Source of the DNA: Sediminicola luteus
Lineage (GTDB): Bacteria > Bacteroidota > Bacteroidia > Flavobacteriales > Flavobacteriaceae
Reading direction: 5' to 3'
DNA: 64,000 nt
Assembly: GCF_002514735.1 (NCBI RefSeq)
Contig: NZ_NBWU01000001.1
Location: 1,116,001-1,180,000 of the forward strand
A program made the position numbers and the translations under genes. Below are positions 10,701 to 20,333 of the stretch, one piece after another. The notes beneath the pieces were generated by a model. It saw only the letters and a program-made list of their open reading frames with translations, ran no database searches and was not told the origin of the DNA. Within the stretch, counting starts at the first letter, position 1. Each line of letters opens with the position of its first letter.

Positions 10701-13700
10701 GCACTCAATGCTGATAGCGACCCCAACAACGATTATTCAGGCGAAATCGTTCAATGTAGTGTAGACGGTTCGGAACTGGCCCGCATTTTTCTATGTGGTT
10801 CGGCCGATACCCAATTGTTAGATCTTACGGTAAGCGGTACCGCAACCGTGCATTGGGAAAAACTGGATGAAAGTAGTTGTGGAGCGGCTTCACTGAATTG
10901 TCCGAATACCAATTCGGCATGTACTTGGAACCAAGTCGCTGCAGGAAGTAGTTATACCGCAAACGACCCCGGAAAATTTCGTGTGGTAATCACCGATGCC
11001 AACGGCTGTAGTAGTCGTTCCTATTTCGACGTCTTTAGAAACGAACTCAATTTTGGCCATGATAGCCAAGACATGCTTTGTGGTAATGATGGTTATATTA
11101 ACATCACCGGAATCGGTTCTGGTTATGGGTATCAATTGGTAAATGCCGTTTCACAGGCTATTTTAGTACCCTATTCAGCGCAAAACGGCCCTAACTTTAC
11201 CATAGGAACAGCCGGTACGTATAAAGTCCAGATTACCCAGCTGAATCCACTGGATAATACACCGATAACCGACGCTTGTATTTTTGAAACCCCTAATATC
11301 CAAATCGAGGAAAGACCGATGGATATGCAGGTTCAGGGTAATATCGATACCTGTGATGGCAATTCTTCTATAGAAGTGACCATAAACAACCTTAACCCTA
11401 ATTATACTTTTGAGCTATATACCGATAATGGTAGCGGCTCGGCGGGCACCTTAATCGATACCGAAACTGCCAGTGTTTCTAACAACTATACCTTTGACAA
11501 TCTAAATTTTGGTAACTATGTAATCGTAGGTAAAACCGAAGATGGTTGCGAAGAAACACAAACCTACTCCTTGGTCTCTACAGTGGTTCCCATCAGTGTT
11601 TCTGCAGTAGTAAACAAAAATATAGATTGTTCAGACGCCCAAATAACCCTGACCGGTTTAGGTGGTGATTTAAGTACTTTTCCGCAAATTCGTTATGCCA
11701 TTTGGAGTATAAACGGTACCGATGTTTACCCAGGTGGGGTAACCAACGTACCTAGTGCCGATTGGCAGACCAATCCTGTTTTTAACGTAGCCCGAGGCGA
11801 TGAAGGTAACTATACCTTTGTAGCCGTAGATAGCAATCTGTGTTATGCCATATCCAACCCAGTGACCATAACCGATCTAGGCGATCTATCCCATGCCATA
11901 AGTTTAGATACCCCAGCAAGTTGTGGGGGTGGTTCAGGGGTTATCAGTCTAACCGCCAATGGGGGTACGGCACCCTATCAATACAGTATCGATGGTGGGA
12001 CTACCTTTCAAAATTCACCGACTTTTACCAACCTTACCTCAGGTACTTACGACGTATTGGTAATCGATTCCGGAACCTGTGCCAGTGGCGAAAGTTTCGA
12101 AATACCAGGCGGTAAAAACTTTACGGCCAATGCTACTGTCATTCAGGATGCTACCTGTAGGGCCGATGGCCAATCGATAGTACGTTTCACCAATGTAAAC
12201 GGGGGTACGGCACCCTATAGTTTTAGTTATGACGGCGGACTTAATTTTACCACAGATACGGAAAGATTAATGCCCCCAGGTAACTATGTTATGGTCGCGC
12301 AAGACGCAGCTGGCTGTGAATTGCAAATCAACGTTACCACACCGGTTTTACCCACCGTACCTAACATAACACCTACAATAACCTACAATTGCGATGGAAC
12401 AGGTAATGTTAGTTTTAGCAACGACCAACCTACTTATGAATATAGGTATGCCAGAAATGGTATGGAGAATAGCCCTGATCCGGCCGACCCCAACTTTAGC
12501 AATGTACCCGTAGGTAATCATACGTTTACAGCTTCTTACCGTTTAAACGATTTAGATTATAGTGTATTGCTATTGGATACCTTTGGTACCGGACCCAACA
12601 TTGAAAGTCCGGAAACCCTAGGCTATACTTTTGAAGATCAAGTGGGTCCAGGCGCACATATCAATGATTATGAATATTCGGTTACTTCATACATAGAATA
12701 TCCTTTTGGCCAATGGTTACGTCCTACAGACCATACCGCAAACGACCCCAACGGCCGTTATTTGGTAATCAATATTGGTTCGCCTCAACCCGGACAAGTT
12801 ATTTACAAAAAATCCATCAGTGATATATTACCCAATCAACCTTTAGAAATATCCTTGGCCGCCATAAATCTTTTACAAAGTGGTTCTACAGGCCTTAGAC
12901 CAGACTTGGTAGTCCAAGCCCGTATACCAAATACCACAACAGTAGTGGGTGAGGTACGTACCAATAATATACCCAAAGATGATGTTTGGCATACCTATTC
13001 CTTTACTTTGGACCCAGGAGTTAATACCTCATTAGATTTTGTCATTATTTCTGAAAAAATCGGGAACTTCGGTAACGACGTGGCCATAGACGATATAATG
13101 GTACGTCAACTACCCCAAAGCTGCTGGCAAGACATCGATTTTCCTATTACAATTGAAGCGGGTAGGGGCTTTGACGCCCAACTCGTAAGCGTTACCGATG
13201 CCGGATGCGATAATGGGGGAGGTTCGGTAACATTTACCGTAGCTAACTTCGATTCCGTTAATGGCTTTGAATACTCCTTCGATAATGGTACCACTTGGAA
13301 CGGGCCACATACTACCTCTCCCTTTACTACTCCGGCAACCCTTAGTGCGGGCGCTTATAATTTGATTATTCGTAATATGGGTAGTGCAGACTGCGACGTA
13401 TTACTAAACCCAACCGTAAACCAAACCCCATCTTTACAAGTAGCTGCACAGATCAATAGGGAGGTAAGTTGTACGGATAAAGGTATATTGGAAGCCATCC
13501 CGCTGGCACCCGCTACCGATTTTGGCGGTACACCACCCTATGAATATAGTTTACAAGACGATTTAGGAACTACCTTGGTAGCCTTCCCTAACCCTACTGG
13601 ACCAATATTCAATAACCTAGACCCCGGAACTTATCGCATTTTAATACGAGATGCCCGCTACGTTCCAGGTAATTCTTGTGAAGCCCAATCGGCTTTGATT

Positions 13701-16700
13701 ACATTAAACCCAACCGATCCAGTTACCTTTGATGCCGTGCCCTCGGCTTGCTATTCGGGTGCTAACGATGGTAGTATTACTATAACGGTTAACAGTGGTA
13801 ACGGTGGCTATCAATACAGACTGAACACTGGGCCATGGATTACCCCAAGCCCGGCAGCGGCAAGCTATACCTTTACCAATTTGGCCAATGATACTTATGT
13901 GGTTAGTGTACGAGACGCTTCAGGTTGTGAAGATTCAGATACCAATGTTGTGGTACCCACCCAATTGGTGGTAGATACACAGCTAACGCATCCTACATAT
14001 TGTGATGGGGTACAAACCGATGGTAACATCACCATTAATGCCTCTGGCGGAAAAGGTGCGTATACCTATGCGGTGGTAAATGATGGAATAAGCCCATCAC
14101 CAACAGATTTTAGCCCAACGAATAATGTGGTAAGTATTACCAACGCCCTTGCAGGTACCTATGACGTATACGTACGGGACGATAATGGCAATACCAACCA
14201 TTGCGAGGTTATAGTTCAAGATTTGGTTATTTCAGCTGCCGTGGAATGGGAAATGGCCTATACCGTGAATGCCCCGAATTGTAATGGGGAAACCGGAAGC
14301 ATTGAAATACAACTTCAAAATACCAGTGCCATAACCCTTAGCCCGGCCGAAATAGCCCAAATAGGACCCTTTGAATATGAGGTTTCCTTTGCTGGGGGTG
14401 CCGTAATCGAAACCGTATCCAATATCAGTGCACTAACCCAATTGTTCGCCAATTTAAACGGCGGGACCAACTACGATATACGGGTAAGCAATAGCATAGG
14501 CTGTACCCTGACCGAGACAAATATTAACATGCCCGACCCGGTAGCATTATCGGCAAATCTGCATACCATACTTCCTTCAAGTTGTGGTATGGCCACAGGA
14601 TTTGAGTTCCAAGCCGTTACTGCCCCAGCGGGTAGTACCCTAGAATACAGTATAGATGCAGGAACCACCTGGCAAACGGATGAGGAATTCTTTACCGTAA
14701 CCTCGGGTAATGCCATATTCCCTTCTATTAGAACCGTAGATGGTAGTAGCAATACGCTTTGTAGATTGGATTTTCCAAGATATACGCTCGAATTTCCTTT
14801 AGATGATTTAGATATCAGTATCTCTACCTTGGTAGTAAACTGTAACGACTTACAAGTAACCGTTCTAGGAACAGCCGGAAACCCGAACTATACCTATACC
14901 TATAGCGAAGATCCAACCAATTTTGATCCCAATACAGCGACTTGGACACCCGCCCAAGCCGCAGGTGTACCCTATACCTTTACCAACCTAATTCCGGGTA
15001 AGACGTATGTGTTTTATGTACGAGATGGTCAAGATTTAACAGCAGGCGTAGACCCCGGATGTACACGCCAAAGTAATGTGAATGTTAGTCAATTGATTAT
15101 TGACAACAACCAAATGCCTATTTTGATTACACCTACCATTACCGATAGTTGCGACGGATTGGCGAATGGTGAAATAAGTTACTCCATTGCCCCCGATGTG
15201 GCAGAACCCCAAATGCGTTGGGAGTTTTATCAAGTTGGGGTAGCTACACCACTACAAGTAAGTACAGGCCCGGGTCAAACGGCAACCACTGGTGGTAGAA
15301 CCGCTTTTGTAAATACCTTAAACTTTACCGGTCTTGCCACAGAAGACTACTTTTTACAAGTAACCATGATAGATGGTAGCGATACGGAAACCTGTATTAG
15401 TGCCAGTGAAAACAATTTTGTTAACGAATTACCCGAAATGACGGCTAATGCCTCGGTACTAAGAAACATTAGTTGTAACCAACCCGGACTCATTCAAATG
15501 TCCAATCTTAATGGAGGTAATGGTAGTTATACTTTTACCATAACCGGGCCACCAACATTTACGACCATTAGCAATATTGTTCAAAACCCCATTGCCATTC
15601 CTGCCGGTTCACCAGCGGGTACCTATACGATTCAGGTTAATGATACCAGTGGTAATAATTGTAGTGTGGTAACCGCTCCAACGGTATCCATGACCTTAAC
15701 ACCAAGTCCGACGATTACCAGCGTAACGGCAGCAAATTGTAGCGGAACCATTGAAATTACAGCTGTGGGTAACTCGGCAACCGGACCGCTTCGCTATGCC
15801 CTAGTGCCCGATGCCGCACCCATACCGACTTCTTTTGAAGCTAATGGGGGTATATTTAGCAATGTAAGCCCTGGCGATTGGGATGTTTATGTAATAGACG
15901 GTAACGGTTGTATATCGCCTGCGGCAAGTATTCTGGCCTATCCGGTACTTTCTGCCCAAACTACCTTAACCCAACAGTTGTCTTGTGGTGTTGGGCCAAC
16001 CTATACTTCACAACCAGCAACTATTCATATAGAAGCTTTGGCTGGTTCTGGCGATTATGAATACGAGATAAGTGGTGCTTCTACCGTTGCCCGCGCCGAT
16101 TTCCCAACCAGTCCGGCTTTTGATTACCAAACCTTGGCTAGCGGGAATCATGTTATCAGCGTTTACGATAAAAACCTTCCGGCTTGTCCGCCAAGGGTAT
16201 TTACCGTAAACCTACCCGTACCCGAAGTTCCTAACTTTAGCCTTAGCAAGACCGATGAGACTTGTTTCAATGCCGAAGATGGTACCATTTCATGGACCGA
16301 AACCAGTAATTCGGTAAGTCCGCTCACTTATGAACTACGCTATAACGATGTGGGCAACACCTTGGTGCCACCGGCTAATTTTACTGAAAATCTGGCCATA
16401 CAAACCTTTAGCGATTTGGCACCGGGCGACTATATCGTTAGGGCCATAGGCACCAACGGTTGTCCGCAAGATTCACCGGTTATCACCATAAACGATGTTC
16501 CAGAGATCCAAATAACCGGGGTCGGACTCATTCCGTTTACCTGTAGTTCGGGCAATACGCCAGGTTTGGCACAAATACAAGTAAATACCGTAACTGGCGG
16601 TAGCGGTAACTACCTACGCTACGAATTTTTGGATGCCAGTAACACCAGCCTTCAAAATGGGTCTAATTCGGTATTCAATGTTTTGGATACCGCCGGTGGT

Positions 16701-19571
16701 ACTTTTACCATCAATGTATATGACGATAAAGGTTGTATGGGCACCACCACGGCCAGCATTCCGGCCATGGATCTGCTCTTGACACCGACCATAAACCTAG
16801 ATCCGGCCGACCGTATCTCCTGTATCCAAAGTACAGAACGTATTACTATTACCGCCCATGGATCTATAACAGACTCTTCGGTAGGGCCACACGATTATAG
16901 TTTTACTTGGATCGGTTCCAGTCCATTGGAAACCAATACCAATGGTATATTCGCCAACCTGCCCGAAGGTAACCATGCATTTAGCGTAACCAATGTACTA
17001 ACTGGTTGTTCTACTACGGTGTACCATACCGTAAACGCACCAGATACCTTCGATATTGAAATAGACAAAATATCGGATGTGGTTTGTCATGGTACCCAAA
17101 GTGGTGAGATTAGTTTCGAAATGTTCAACACGGCCTATACAGGCAATGTAGACTGGACCGTTTACGATGCTTTGGGTGCAGTGGTTTATTCCGGAACCGA
17201 TTTGGCCAGTACCCAAATTACCGGAATTATGCTCGAAGTGGGTACCTATAGGGTAGAAATGGTTCAACAAAACTATCCCAGCTGTACCGAATCGCGTAAT
17301 ATTACCATTACCGGACCCGATGCACCGCTTACGGTAACCGGACAACAAATGGCCAATGTGCAATGTTCGAACGACCAAGGTGTACTGTTCATAGAACCGC
17401 AAGGAGGTATAGCCCCTTATACCATAACCCTCTCTTCTGGAAGTTTTACCACAACACAAACCGATGTATATGCCTCAAATTTTAATGGCTTAAGTGCAGG
17501 TACTTATGATGTTGAGGTAGTAGATAATGCTGGTTGTAGTATTACACAGAACGCTATAGAAACCTTAGCATTACCGGAAGCCATAGTGGCCAGTCTGAAT
17601 ATTGATACCCCCTTGATTTGTTTTGGAGGAACCAATGCCATTTTAAGTGCCAATATCAGTTCTACACCCACAGGTACCGTACGCTATTATCTTAATCGAT
17701 GGAATACCGCCGGTACTCAAATAGATCAAACTTCGGTAAGTCAATTGTCAAATACCTTTTATAATCTTACCGCTGGTTATTACAGTATTACCATGATAGA
17801 CGATGCCCTATGTGAAACCGAAGTAGGGCCCATTGAAATCGTTAATCCGAACGAGGTGGTGGCAAGCTTGGTGCGTACCAGTCCATTGAGTTGCCATACA
17901 GATGCCGAATTAACATTAACGGCAAACGGTGGTGCCAACCCAGGCGGGGGTTACGAGTACAGTGAAGATGGTATTAACTTTACCCCAATGAATGGGGGTA
18001 ATACCCATACGTTTACAGTACGCGATGGCGACTTTAGATATTATGTACGCGATGTTAATGGTTGCGAACCCATATTATCTAACCAAATTTCTGAAACCGA
18101 ATTACGACCCCTTACTATAAGTATCGATGATTCGGCAGCTGTTTTGGGCTGTGCCGGAGATGCCACCGCAACGCTACACGCTACCGCAGATGGTGGTATG
18201 GGAGACTATAGTTACGAACTCTATACCGATGCTTCCCTTAGTGGATCGGTCCTACAAAGCAATACCACAGGAATATTCCAAGGCTTGGCCGCCTATACCT
18301 ACTACGTAAAAGTATTGAGTGGTGACTGTGTTGCCGATTCTGGTCCCACGGTAATAGAAGATCCACTGCCCTTGGAATTAACCGAAAACACCACGCAAAT
18401 TAGCTGTTTCGATGCCGCTGATGGCCGTATTGAACTAAACCTAAGCGGTGGATCAGGAAACTATCAATACGCCATCTCACCAAATCTAGATCAATTCGAT
18501 GATGAATCGGTCTTTGAAAACCTTGATGTGGGTACTTATACCGTAATCGCACAAGACAGTAATGGTTGTTTTGCAAGCCTCGAAATAGAGATTACCCAAC
18601 CCGAAGAATTGGTTATTACAGGAGACGCACAAGCCGAAATCTGCGCAGGCGACGCCAATGGTCTAATCCAAGTACAGATCAATGGGGGTACCGCACCCTA
18701 TCGTACCGCTATAAACAGTAATAATGAAGCCGATTTTGTAGACGACCGTCTCCAATTCAACGATCTGGCCGGCGGCACCTACGTCATTTTCGTGCGCGAT
18801 GCCAATAATTGTGAAGCCAATATAGCACTAACCGTAAACCCCGGTGTTAACTTAGATGCCGAAGTAGTGCCTGTATATAGCTGTACTGGCGTGCTACCTA
18901 CAAACCGTATGAGTGTTCGTCTTTTGGATGTGTCGGTAGCTACCGAAGTAATGTACGGCCTAGATACCACAGACCCATCGGAAATGGTGTTGGTACCTGA
19001 TTTTGAAAACTTGACAGCAGGAACACATTTCCTGACTATTGCCCATAGCAATGGTTGTGTTCAAAGTGTCGATTTTGAGGTCGATTCTTTTGAAGCCCTA
19101 GGTTTAAGTGCAGAAAACACCAATATCAATGAAATAACCCTAACGGCCACAGGCGGAAGTCCAGATTACAGTTACGCACTGAACGATGGACCTTTCCAGG
19201 CCGAGCCCGTATTTCTTATCAAAGAAACCGCTACCCATGTACTTACCGTTCGCGATGCCTTGGGTTGTGAGACCCAGGTCAGTATTTTCGTAGAGTTCTT
19301 CGATATTGAATTTCCAAATTTCTTTACCCCGAACCACGATGGTGAAAATGATGTTTGGAAACCCTTACACATGGAACCCCATGCTAATATTATCGTAAAG
19401 GTTTACGATCGTTTCGGACGCTGTGTACATACCATGGGTCGCGACGATTCGGGCTGGGAAGGTCTTTATCAAGATACTAAAATGCCAACTGGCGATTATT
19501 GGTATGTGGTTAAACTTAATGGCGAAGAAGACGACCGAGAATTTGTAGGTCACTTTACCCTATACCGATAA
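7728..19571 (+). CDS. Giant SprB-repeat adhesin with T9SS type-B sorting domain
   Basis: 3947-aa predicted cell-surface protein, comparable in design to the flavobacterial gliding adhesin SprB. The signal peptide is best read from the internal ATG at 7809 (MQLGLFFFLWISTLLF...AQ); the ATG at 7728 would add 27 residues. Residues about 250-415 are extremely Gly-rich. About 470-890 resemble a LamG/concanavalin-like segment (ALWVKANQ, SYLALKYGITLD, IFGIGRDDNSELHQKxSK) common in flavobacterial surface proteins. About 1300-3850 are many SprB-type repeats (GGTAPYxYSxDGG...FxNLxxGTYxVxVxDxxGC). About 1612-1797 is a non-repeat jelly-roll-like insert. Residues 3862-3947 are the type-B sorting domain (FFTPNHDGENDVW). 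Probable role is adhesion or gliding; the ligand is unknown. Confidence 0.92.
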   Translation: MMNPISTVLRQKCHIILKKTHYHRGKPMQLGLFFFLWISTLLFTSLWAQQVNGYAKVDGISAQTLFVSSVDETFDTFEDGETILIIQTQDDVIGTNTNNDVNFGDLADIQSAGLFEFVTIATHTETGGLPQSITLSSPLLNNYNTGPNSTLQIVTFPNLGNNYTTTANITAQAWDGDKGGIVAFEVGTLNLAHNIDVSVQGFRGAMPNSGSSSFCQPSVYITTTGAIIADKGEGIYKDTDPNFAAGRAKILTGGGGGSSHNGGGGGGGNFTAGGPSGPGWSCGTQHAGGHGGIGLTNQYTNTPTKLFFGGGAGAGEDNNLQSGTPGNGGGIIYVKAESIITPNGCTGGQILADGGHSTNHGNDGQAGGGAGGTIVLDVRNWTINAVCPMTISASGGNGGHVLSGAKHGGGGGGGLGALYFAYDPPPTNTIIRNEPGAGGLNCATSSCDSAESGVDGNGLFTNYKQGPAAIPGAALWVKANQTNSLTLIGNEVNSWADVSGNTSITTQASTAPSNLITLQQNVVNFNPSVQFMEGHTGLLGHAPANNWDGELTAYIIALNTSHNNHVHPYYTVFSSDRKEFYSNSNLGYHLDSNGMVPAVTPAAATTEPSVVSLTYIGGNSTGAALNGSGGFTNNANLITTTLGNNIMAASGDFGIGKYTAGNVFQERNFIGDILEIIVYPQNHLNQNDSRLSISSYLALKYGITLDQTNAQNYVSSNENVFMWNATQAGNYNHDIFGIGRDDNSELHQKISKSVNSCTILTASTSTDFTNPNQEASRTNVGTPGTDDLVFATFANNGDDISFQTNELPASRPPHYNVRIGREWQVQKTNFSQEIHLQFDGFDTQWSVFVSNNPNFSTTHYTAPLDANGRVNISHANLPDGAYITLAGFSASLDGSETHDLQICGSDLLLQAETGYTNYEWFQDQNGNNQIDGSDSPLNDGDPDNDASTMTVTNAGTYMVRKSNGAGCATFLEIFNVTPFDNTTDLIVDYLRALNADSDPNNDYSGEIVQCSVDGSELARIFLCGSADTQLLDLTVSGTATVHWEKLDESSCGAASLNCPNTNSACTWNQVAAGSSYTANDPGKFRVVITDANGCSSRSYFDVFRNELNFGHDSQDMLCGNDGYINITGIGSGYGYQLVNAVSQAILVPYSAQNGPNFTIGTAGTYKVQITQLNPLDNTPITDACIFETPNIQIEERPMDMQVQGNIDTCDGNSSIEVTINNLNPNYTFELYTDNGSGSAGTLIDTETASVSNNYTFDNLNFGNYVIVGKTEDGCEETQTYSLVSTVVPISVSAVVNKNIDCSDAQITLTGLGGDLSTFPQIRYAIWSINGTDVYPGGVTNVPSADWQTNPVFNVARGDEGNYTFVAVDSNLCYAISNPVTITDLGDLSHAISLDTPASCGGGSGVISLTANGGTAPYQYSIDGGTTFQNSPTFTNLTSGTYDVLVIDSGTCASGESFEIPGGKNFTANATVIQDATCRADGQSIVRFTNVNGGTAPYSFSYDGGLNFTTDTERLMPPGNYVMVAQDAAGCELQINVTTPVLPTVPNITPTITYNCDGTGNVSFSNDQPTYEYRYARNGMENSPDPADPNFSNVPVGNHTFTASYRLNDLDYSVLLLDTFGTGPNIESPETLGYTFEDQVGPGAHINDYEYSVTSYIEYPFGQWLRPTDHTANDPNGRYLVINIGSPQPGQVIYKKSISDILPNQPLEISLAAINLLQSGSTGLRPDLVVQARIPNTTTVVGEVRTNNIPKDDVWHTYSFTLDPGVNTSLDFVIISEKIGNFGNDVAIDDIMVRQLPQSCWQDIDFPITIEAGRGFDAQLVSVTDAGCDNGGGSVTFTVANFDSVNGFEYSFDNGTTWNGPHTTSPFTTPATLSAGAYNLIIRNMGSADCDVLLNPTVNQTPSLQVAAQINREVSCTDKGILEAIPLAPATDFGGTPPYEYSLQDDLGTTLVAFPNPTGPIFNNLDPGTYRILIRDARYVPGNSCEAQSALITLNPTDPVTFDAVPSACYSGANDGSITITVNSGNGGYQYRLNTGPWITPSPAAASYTFTNLANDTYVVSVRDASGCEDSDTNVVVPTQLVVDTQLTHPTYCDGVQTDGNITINASGGKGAYTYAVVNDGISPSPTDFSPTNNVVSITNALAGTYDVYVRDDNGNTNHCEVIVQDLVISAAVEWEMAYTVNAPNCNGETGSIEIQLQNTSAITLSPAEIAQIGPFEYEVSFAGGAVIETVSNISALTQLFANLNGGTNYDIRVSNSIGCTLTETNINMPDPVALSANLHTILPSSCGMATGFEFQAVTAPAGSTLEYSIDAGTTWQTDEEFFTVTSGNAIFPSIRTVDGSSNTLCRLDFPRYTLEFPLDDLDISISTLVVNCNDLQVTVLGTAGNPNYTYTYSEDPTNFDPNTATWTPAQAAGVPYTFTNLIPGKTYVFYVRDGQDLTAGVDPGCTRQSNVNVSQLIIDNNQMPILITPTITDSCDGLANGEISYSIAPDVAEPQMRWEFYQVGVATPLQVSTGPGQTATTGGRTAFVNTLNFTGLATEDYFLQVTMIDGSDTETCISASENNFVNELPEMTANASVLRNISCNQPGLIQMSNLNGGNGSYTFTITGPPTFTTISNIVQNPIAIPAGSPAGTYTIQVNDTSGNNCSVVTAPTVSMTLTPSPTITSVTAANCSGTIEITAVGNSATGPLRYALVPDAAPIPTSFEANGGIFSNVSPGDWDVYVIDGNGCISPAASILAYPVLSAQTTLTQQLSCGVGPTYTSQPATIHIEALAGSGDYEYEISGASTVARADFPTSPAFDYQTLASGNHVISVYDKNLPACPPRVFTVNLPVPEVPNFSLSKTDETCFNAEDGTISWTETSNSVSPLTYELRYNDVGNTLVPPANFTENLAIQTFSDLAPGDYIVRAIGTNGCPQDSPVITINDVPEIQITGVGLIPFTCSSGNTPGLAQIQVNTVTGGSGNYLRYEFLDASNTSLQNGSNSVFNVLDTAGGTFTINVYDDKGCMGTTTASIPAMDLLLTPTINLDPADRISCIQSTERITITAHGSITDSSVGPHDYSFTWIGSSPLETNTNGIFANLPEGNHAFSVTNVLTGCSTTVYHTVNAPDTFDIEIDKISDVVCHGTQSGEISFEMFNTAYTGNVDWTVYDALGAVVYSGTDLASTQITGIMLEVGTYRVEMVQQNYPSCTESRNITITGPDAPLTVTGQQMANVQCSNDQGVLFIEPQGGIAPYTITLSSGSFTTTQTDVYASNFNGLSAGTYDVEVVDNAGCSITQNAIETLALPEAIVASLNIDTPLICFGGTNAILSANISSTPTGTVRYYLNRWNTAGTQIDQTSVSQLSNTFYNLTAGYYSITMIDDALCETEVGPIEIVNPNEVVASLVRTSPLSCHTDAELTLTANGGANPGGGYEYSEDGINFTPMNGGNTHTFTVRDGDFRYYVRDVNGCEPILSNQISETELRPLTISIDDSAAVLGCAGDATATLHATADGGMGDYSYELYTDASLSGSVLQSNTTGIFQGLAAYTYYVKVLSGDCVADSGPTVIEDPLPLELTENTTQISCFDAADGRIELNLSGGSGNYQYAISPNLDQFDDESVFENLDVGTYTVIAQDSNGCFASLEIEITQPEELVITGDAQAEICAGDANGLIQVQINGGTAPYRTAINSNNEADFVDDRLQFNDLAGGTYVIFVRDANNCEANIALTVNPGVNLDAEVVPVYSCTGVLPTNRMSVRLLDVSVATEVMYGLDTTDPSEMVLVPDFENLTAGTHFLTIAHSNGCVQSVDFEVDSFEALGLSAENTNINEITLTATGGSPDYSYALNDGPFQAEPVFLIKETATHVLTVRDALGCETQVSIFVEFFDIEFPNFFTPNHDGENDVWKPLHMEPHANIIVKVYDRFGRCVHTMGRDDSGWEGLYQDTKMPTGDYWYVVKLNGEEDDREFVGHFTLYR
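8480..8980 (+). repeat. Gly-codon-rich repeat segment inside the adhesin
   Basis: Runs of GGT/GGC/GGG codons encode four or more polyglycine clusters separated by His/Asn/Ser-rich turns. This is coding low complexity, not a separate element. Confidence 0.8.
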
Positions 19572-19625
19572 TAGTAATAACAAATACGTTGAAATCTTAC
19601 CATTTACTTAAATACAGTTAGCAGT

Positions 19626-19654
19626 AAAAAGGCCCTATTTTCATGGGCCTTTTT
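19626..19654 (+). terminator. Terminator of the adhesin gene
   Basis: AAAAAGGCCC and GGGCCTTTTT pair around a short A/T-rich loop, 54 bp after the adhesin stop codon. Confidence 0.9.
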
Positions 19655-19677
19655 CATTTCTAAAGACGAACTCTTAT

Positions 19678-19685
19678 TATTTTTG
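19678..19685 (+). promoter_or_regulatory. folB -7 promoter box
   Basis: TATTTTTG matches TAnnTTTG perfectly and lies 14 bp before the folB ATG, giving a very short leader. Confidence 0.6.
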
Positions 19686-19699
19686 CCAAAAAATCTCTT

Positions 19700-20059
19700 A
19701 TGGGTAAGGTTGTTTTAAATAATATCAGGGTATATGCATATCATGGTTGTTTACAGGAAGAAGGCGCAATCGGTAGCGATTATAGGGTAGATCTGACCAT
19801 TTACGCCAACCTTAGAAAACCAAGCCAGACCGATCAATTGTCCGATACGGTAGATTATGTGCACCTGAATAAAATCGTAAAGCAAGAAATGGCCATACGA
19901 TCTAAACTTTTGGAACATGTAGCCCAACGAATCAGCGATCGTATTTTTGCCGAAATTGGTAAGGTAAATGCCATAGAAGTCTCGGTATCAAAGGTAAATC
20001 CGCCCATTGGTGGCGATGTTGAACTGGTAACCGTAACCCTTAGCCGAGAAAGAAGTTGA
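19700..20059 (+). CDS. folB: Dihydroneopterin aldolase
   Basis: 119 aa, the usual FolB length. The enzyme converts 7,8-dihydroneopterin to 6-hydroxymethyl-dihydropterin in folate synthesis. Visible signatures are the N-terminal strand NNIRVYAYHGCLQEEG with the conserved YHG and Glu, DTVDY in the middle, the helix LLEHVAQRI, and the catalytic-lysine strand VSKVNPPIGGDV near the C-terminus. It has its own promoter box and is followed by tRNA-Cys, which carries a separate promoter box. Confidence 0.95.
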   Translation: MGKVVLNNIRVYAYHGCLQEEGAIGSDYRVDLTIYANLRKPSQTDQLSDTVDYVHLNKIVKQEMAIRSKLLEHVAQRISDRIFAEIGKVNAIEVSVSKVNPPIGGDVELVTVTLSRERS

Positions 20060-20087
20060 TTTTTCTATTAAAAAAGTAGATAAATAC

Positions 20088-20095
20088 TATATTTG
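20088..20095 (+). promoter_or_regulatory. tRNA-Cys -7 promoter box
   Basis: TATATTTG, a perfect TAnnTTTG, ends 9 bp before the first base of the tRNA. The spacing fits a transcription start near 20102. Confidence 0.7.
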
Positions 20096-20104
20096 CAGCC
20101 CTAA

Positions 20105-20175
20105 GGCATCGTGGCCGAGTGGCTAGGCAGAGGTCTGCAAAACCTCGTACAGCGGTTCGAGTCCGCTCGATGCCT
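20105..20175 (+). tRNA. tRNA-Cys (anticodon GCA)
   Basis: Full cloverleaf. The 7-bp acceptor stem pairs GGCATCG with CGATGCC (20168-20174), with discriminator T at 20175. The D-arm is GCC...GGC, the anticodon stem is GAGGT/ACCTC with GCA at 20137-20139, the variable loop has 4 nt, and the T-arm is AGCGG-TTCGAGT-CCGCT. The 3' CCA is not encoded. Confidence 0.97.
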
Positions 20176-20183
20176 CAAATTAG

Positions 20184-20219
20184 AAACCTGACAGAATCCT
20201 ATTCTCGTCAGGTTTTTTT
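20184..20219 (+). terminator. Terminator after tRNA-Cys
   Basis: AAACCTGAC pairs with GTCAGGTTT and is followed by further T residues, starting 9 bp after the tRNA. Confidence 0.88.
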
Positions 20220-20224
20220 ATTGG

Positions 20225-20333
20225 CACCGCCAATTAGGGTTTAATACTTCAAGGTTAGCATCGAAATATAAATCTTGTTTTCTTCGGTTGCCTCGTGTCC
20301 CAATGGCTATCGAGATTGCACCGGGATAGTTTA
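20225..20333 (-). repeat. Dispersed intergenic repeat, copy A
   Basis: Homologous to 50630-50761. Both copies begin CACCGCCAAT, share the 17-bp block GCTATCGAGATTGCACC and end TAGTTTA. The last three bases form the stop codon of the neighbouring minus-strand gene in each case. On the minus strand an open frame of about 35 codons (AISIAIGTRGNRRK...) runs through it to a TAA. Copy A lacks about 20 bp present in copy B. Origin unknown; no transposase is nearby. Confidence 0.8.

Noticed and set aside
16998-17459. 153-aa minus-strand ORF in the adhesin
   Set aside because: Antisense shadow of the SprB repeats.
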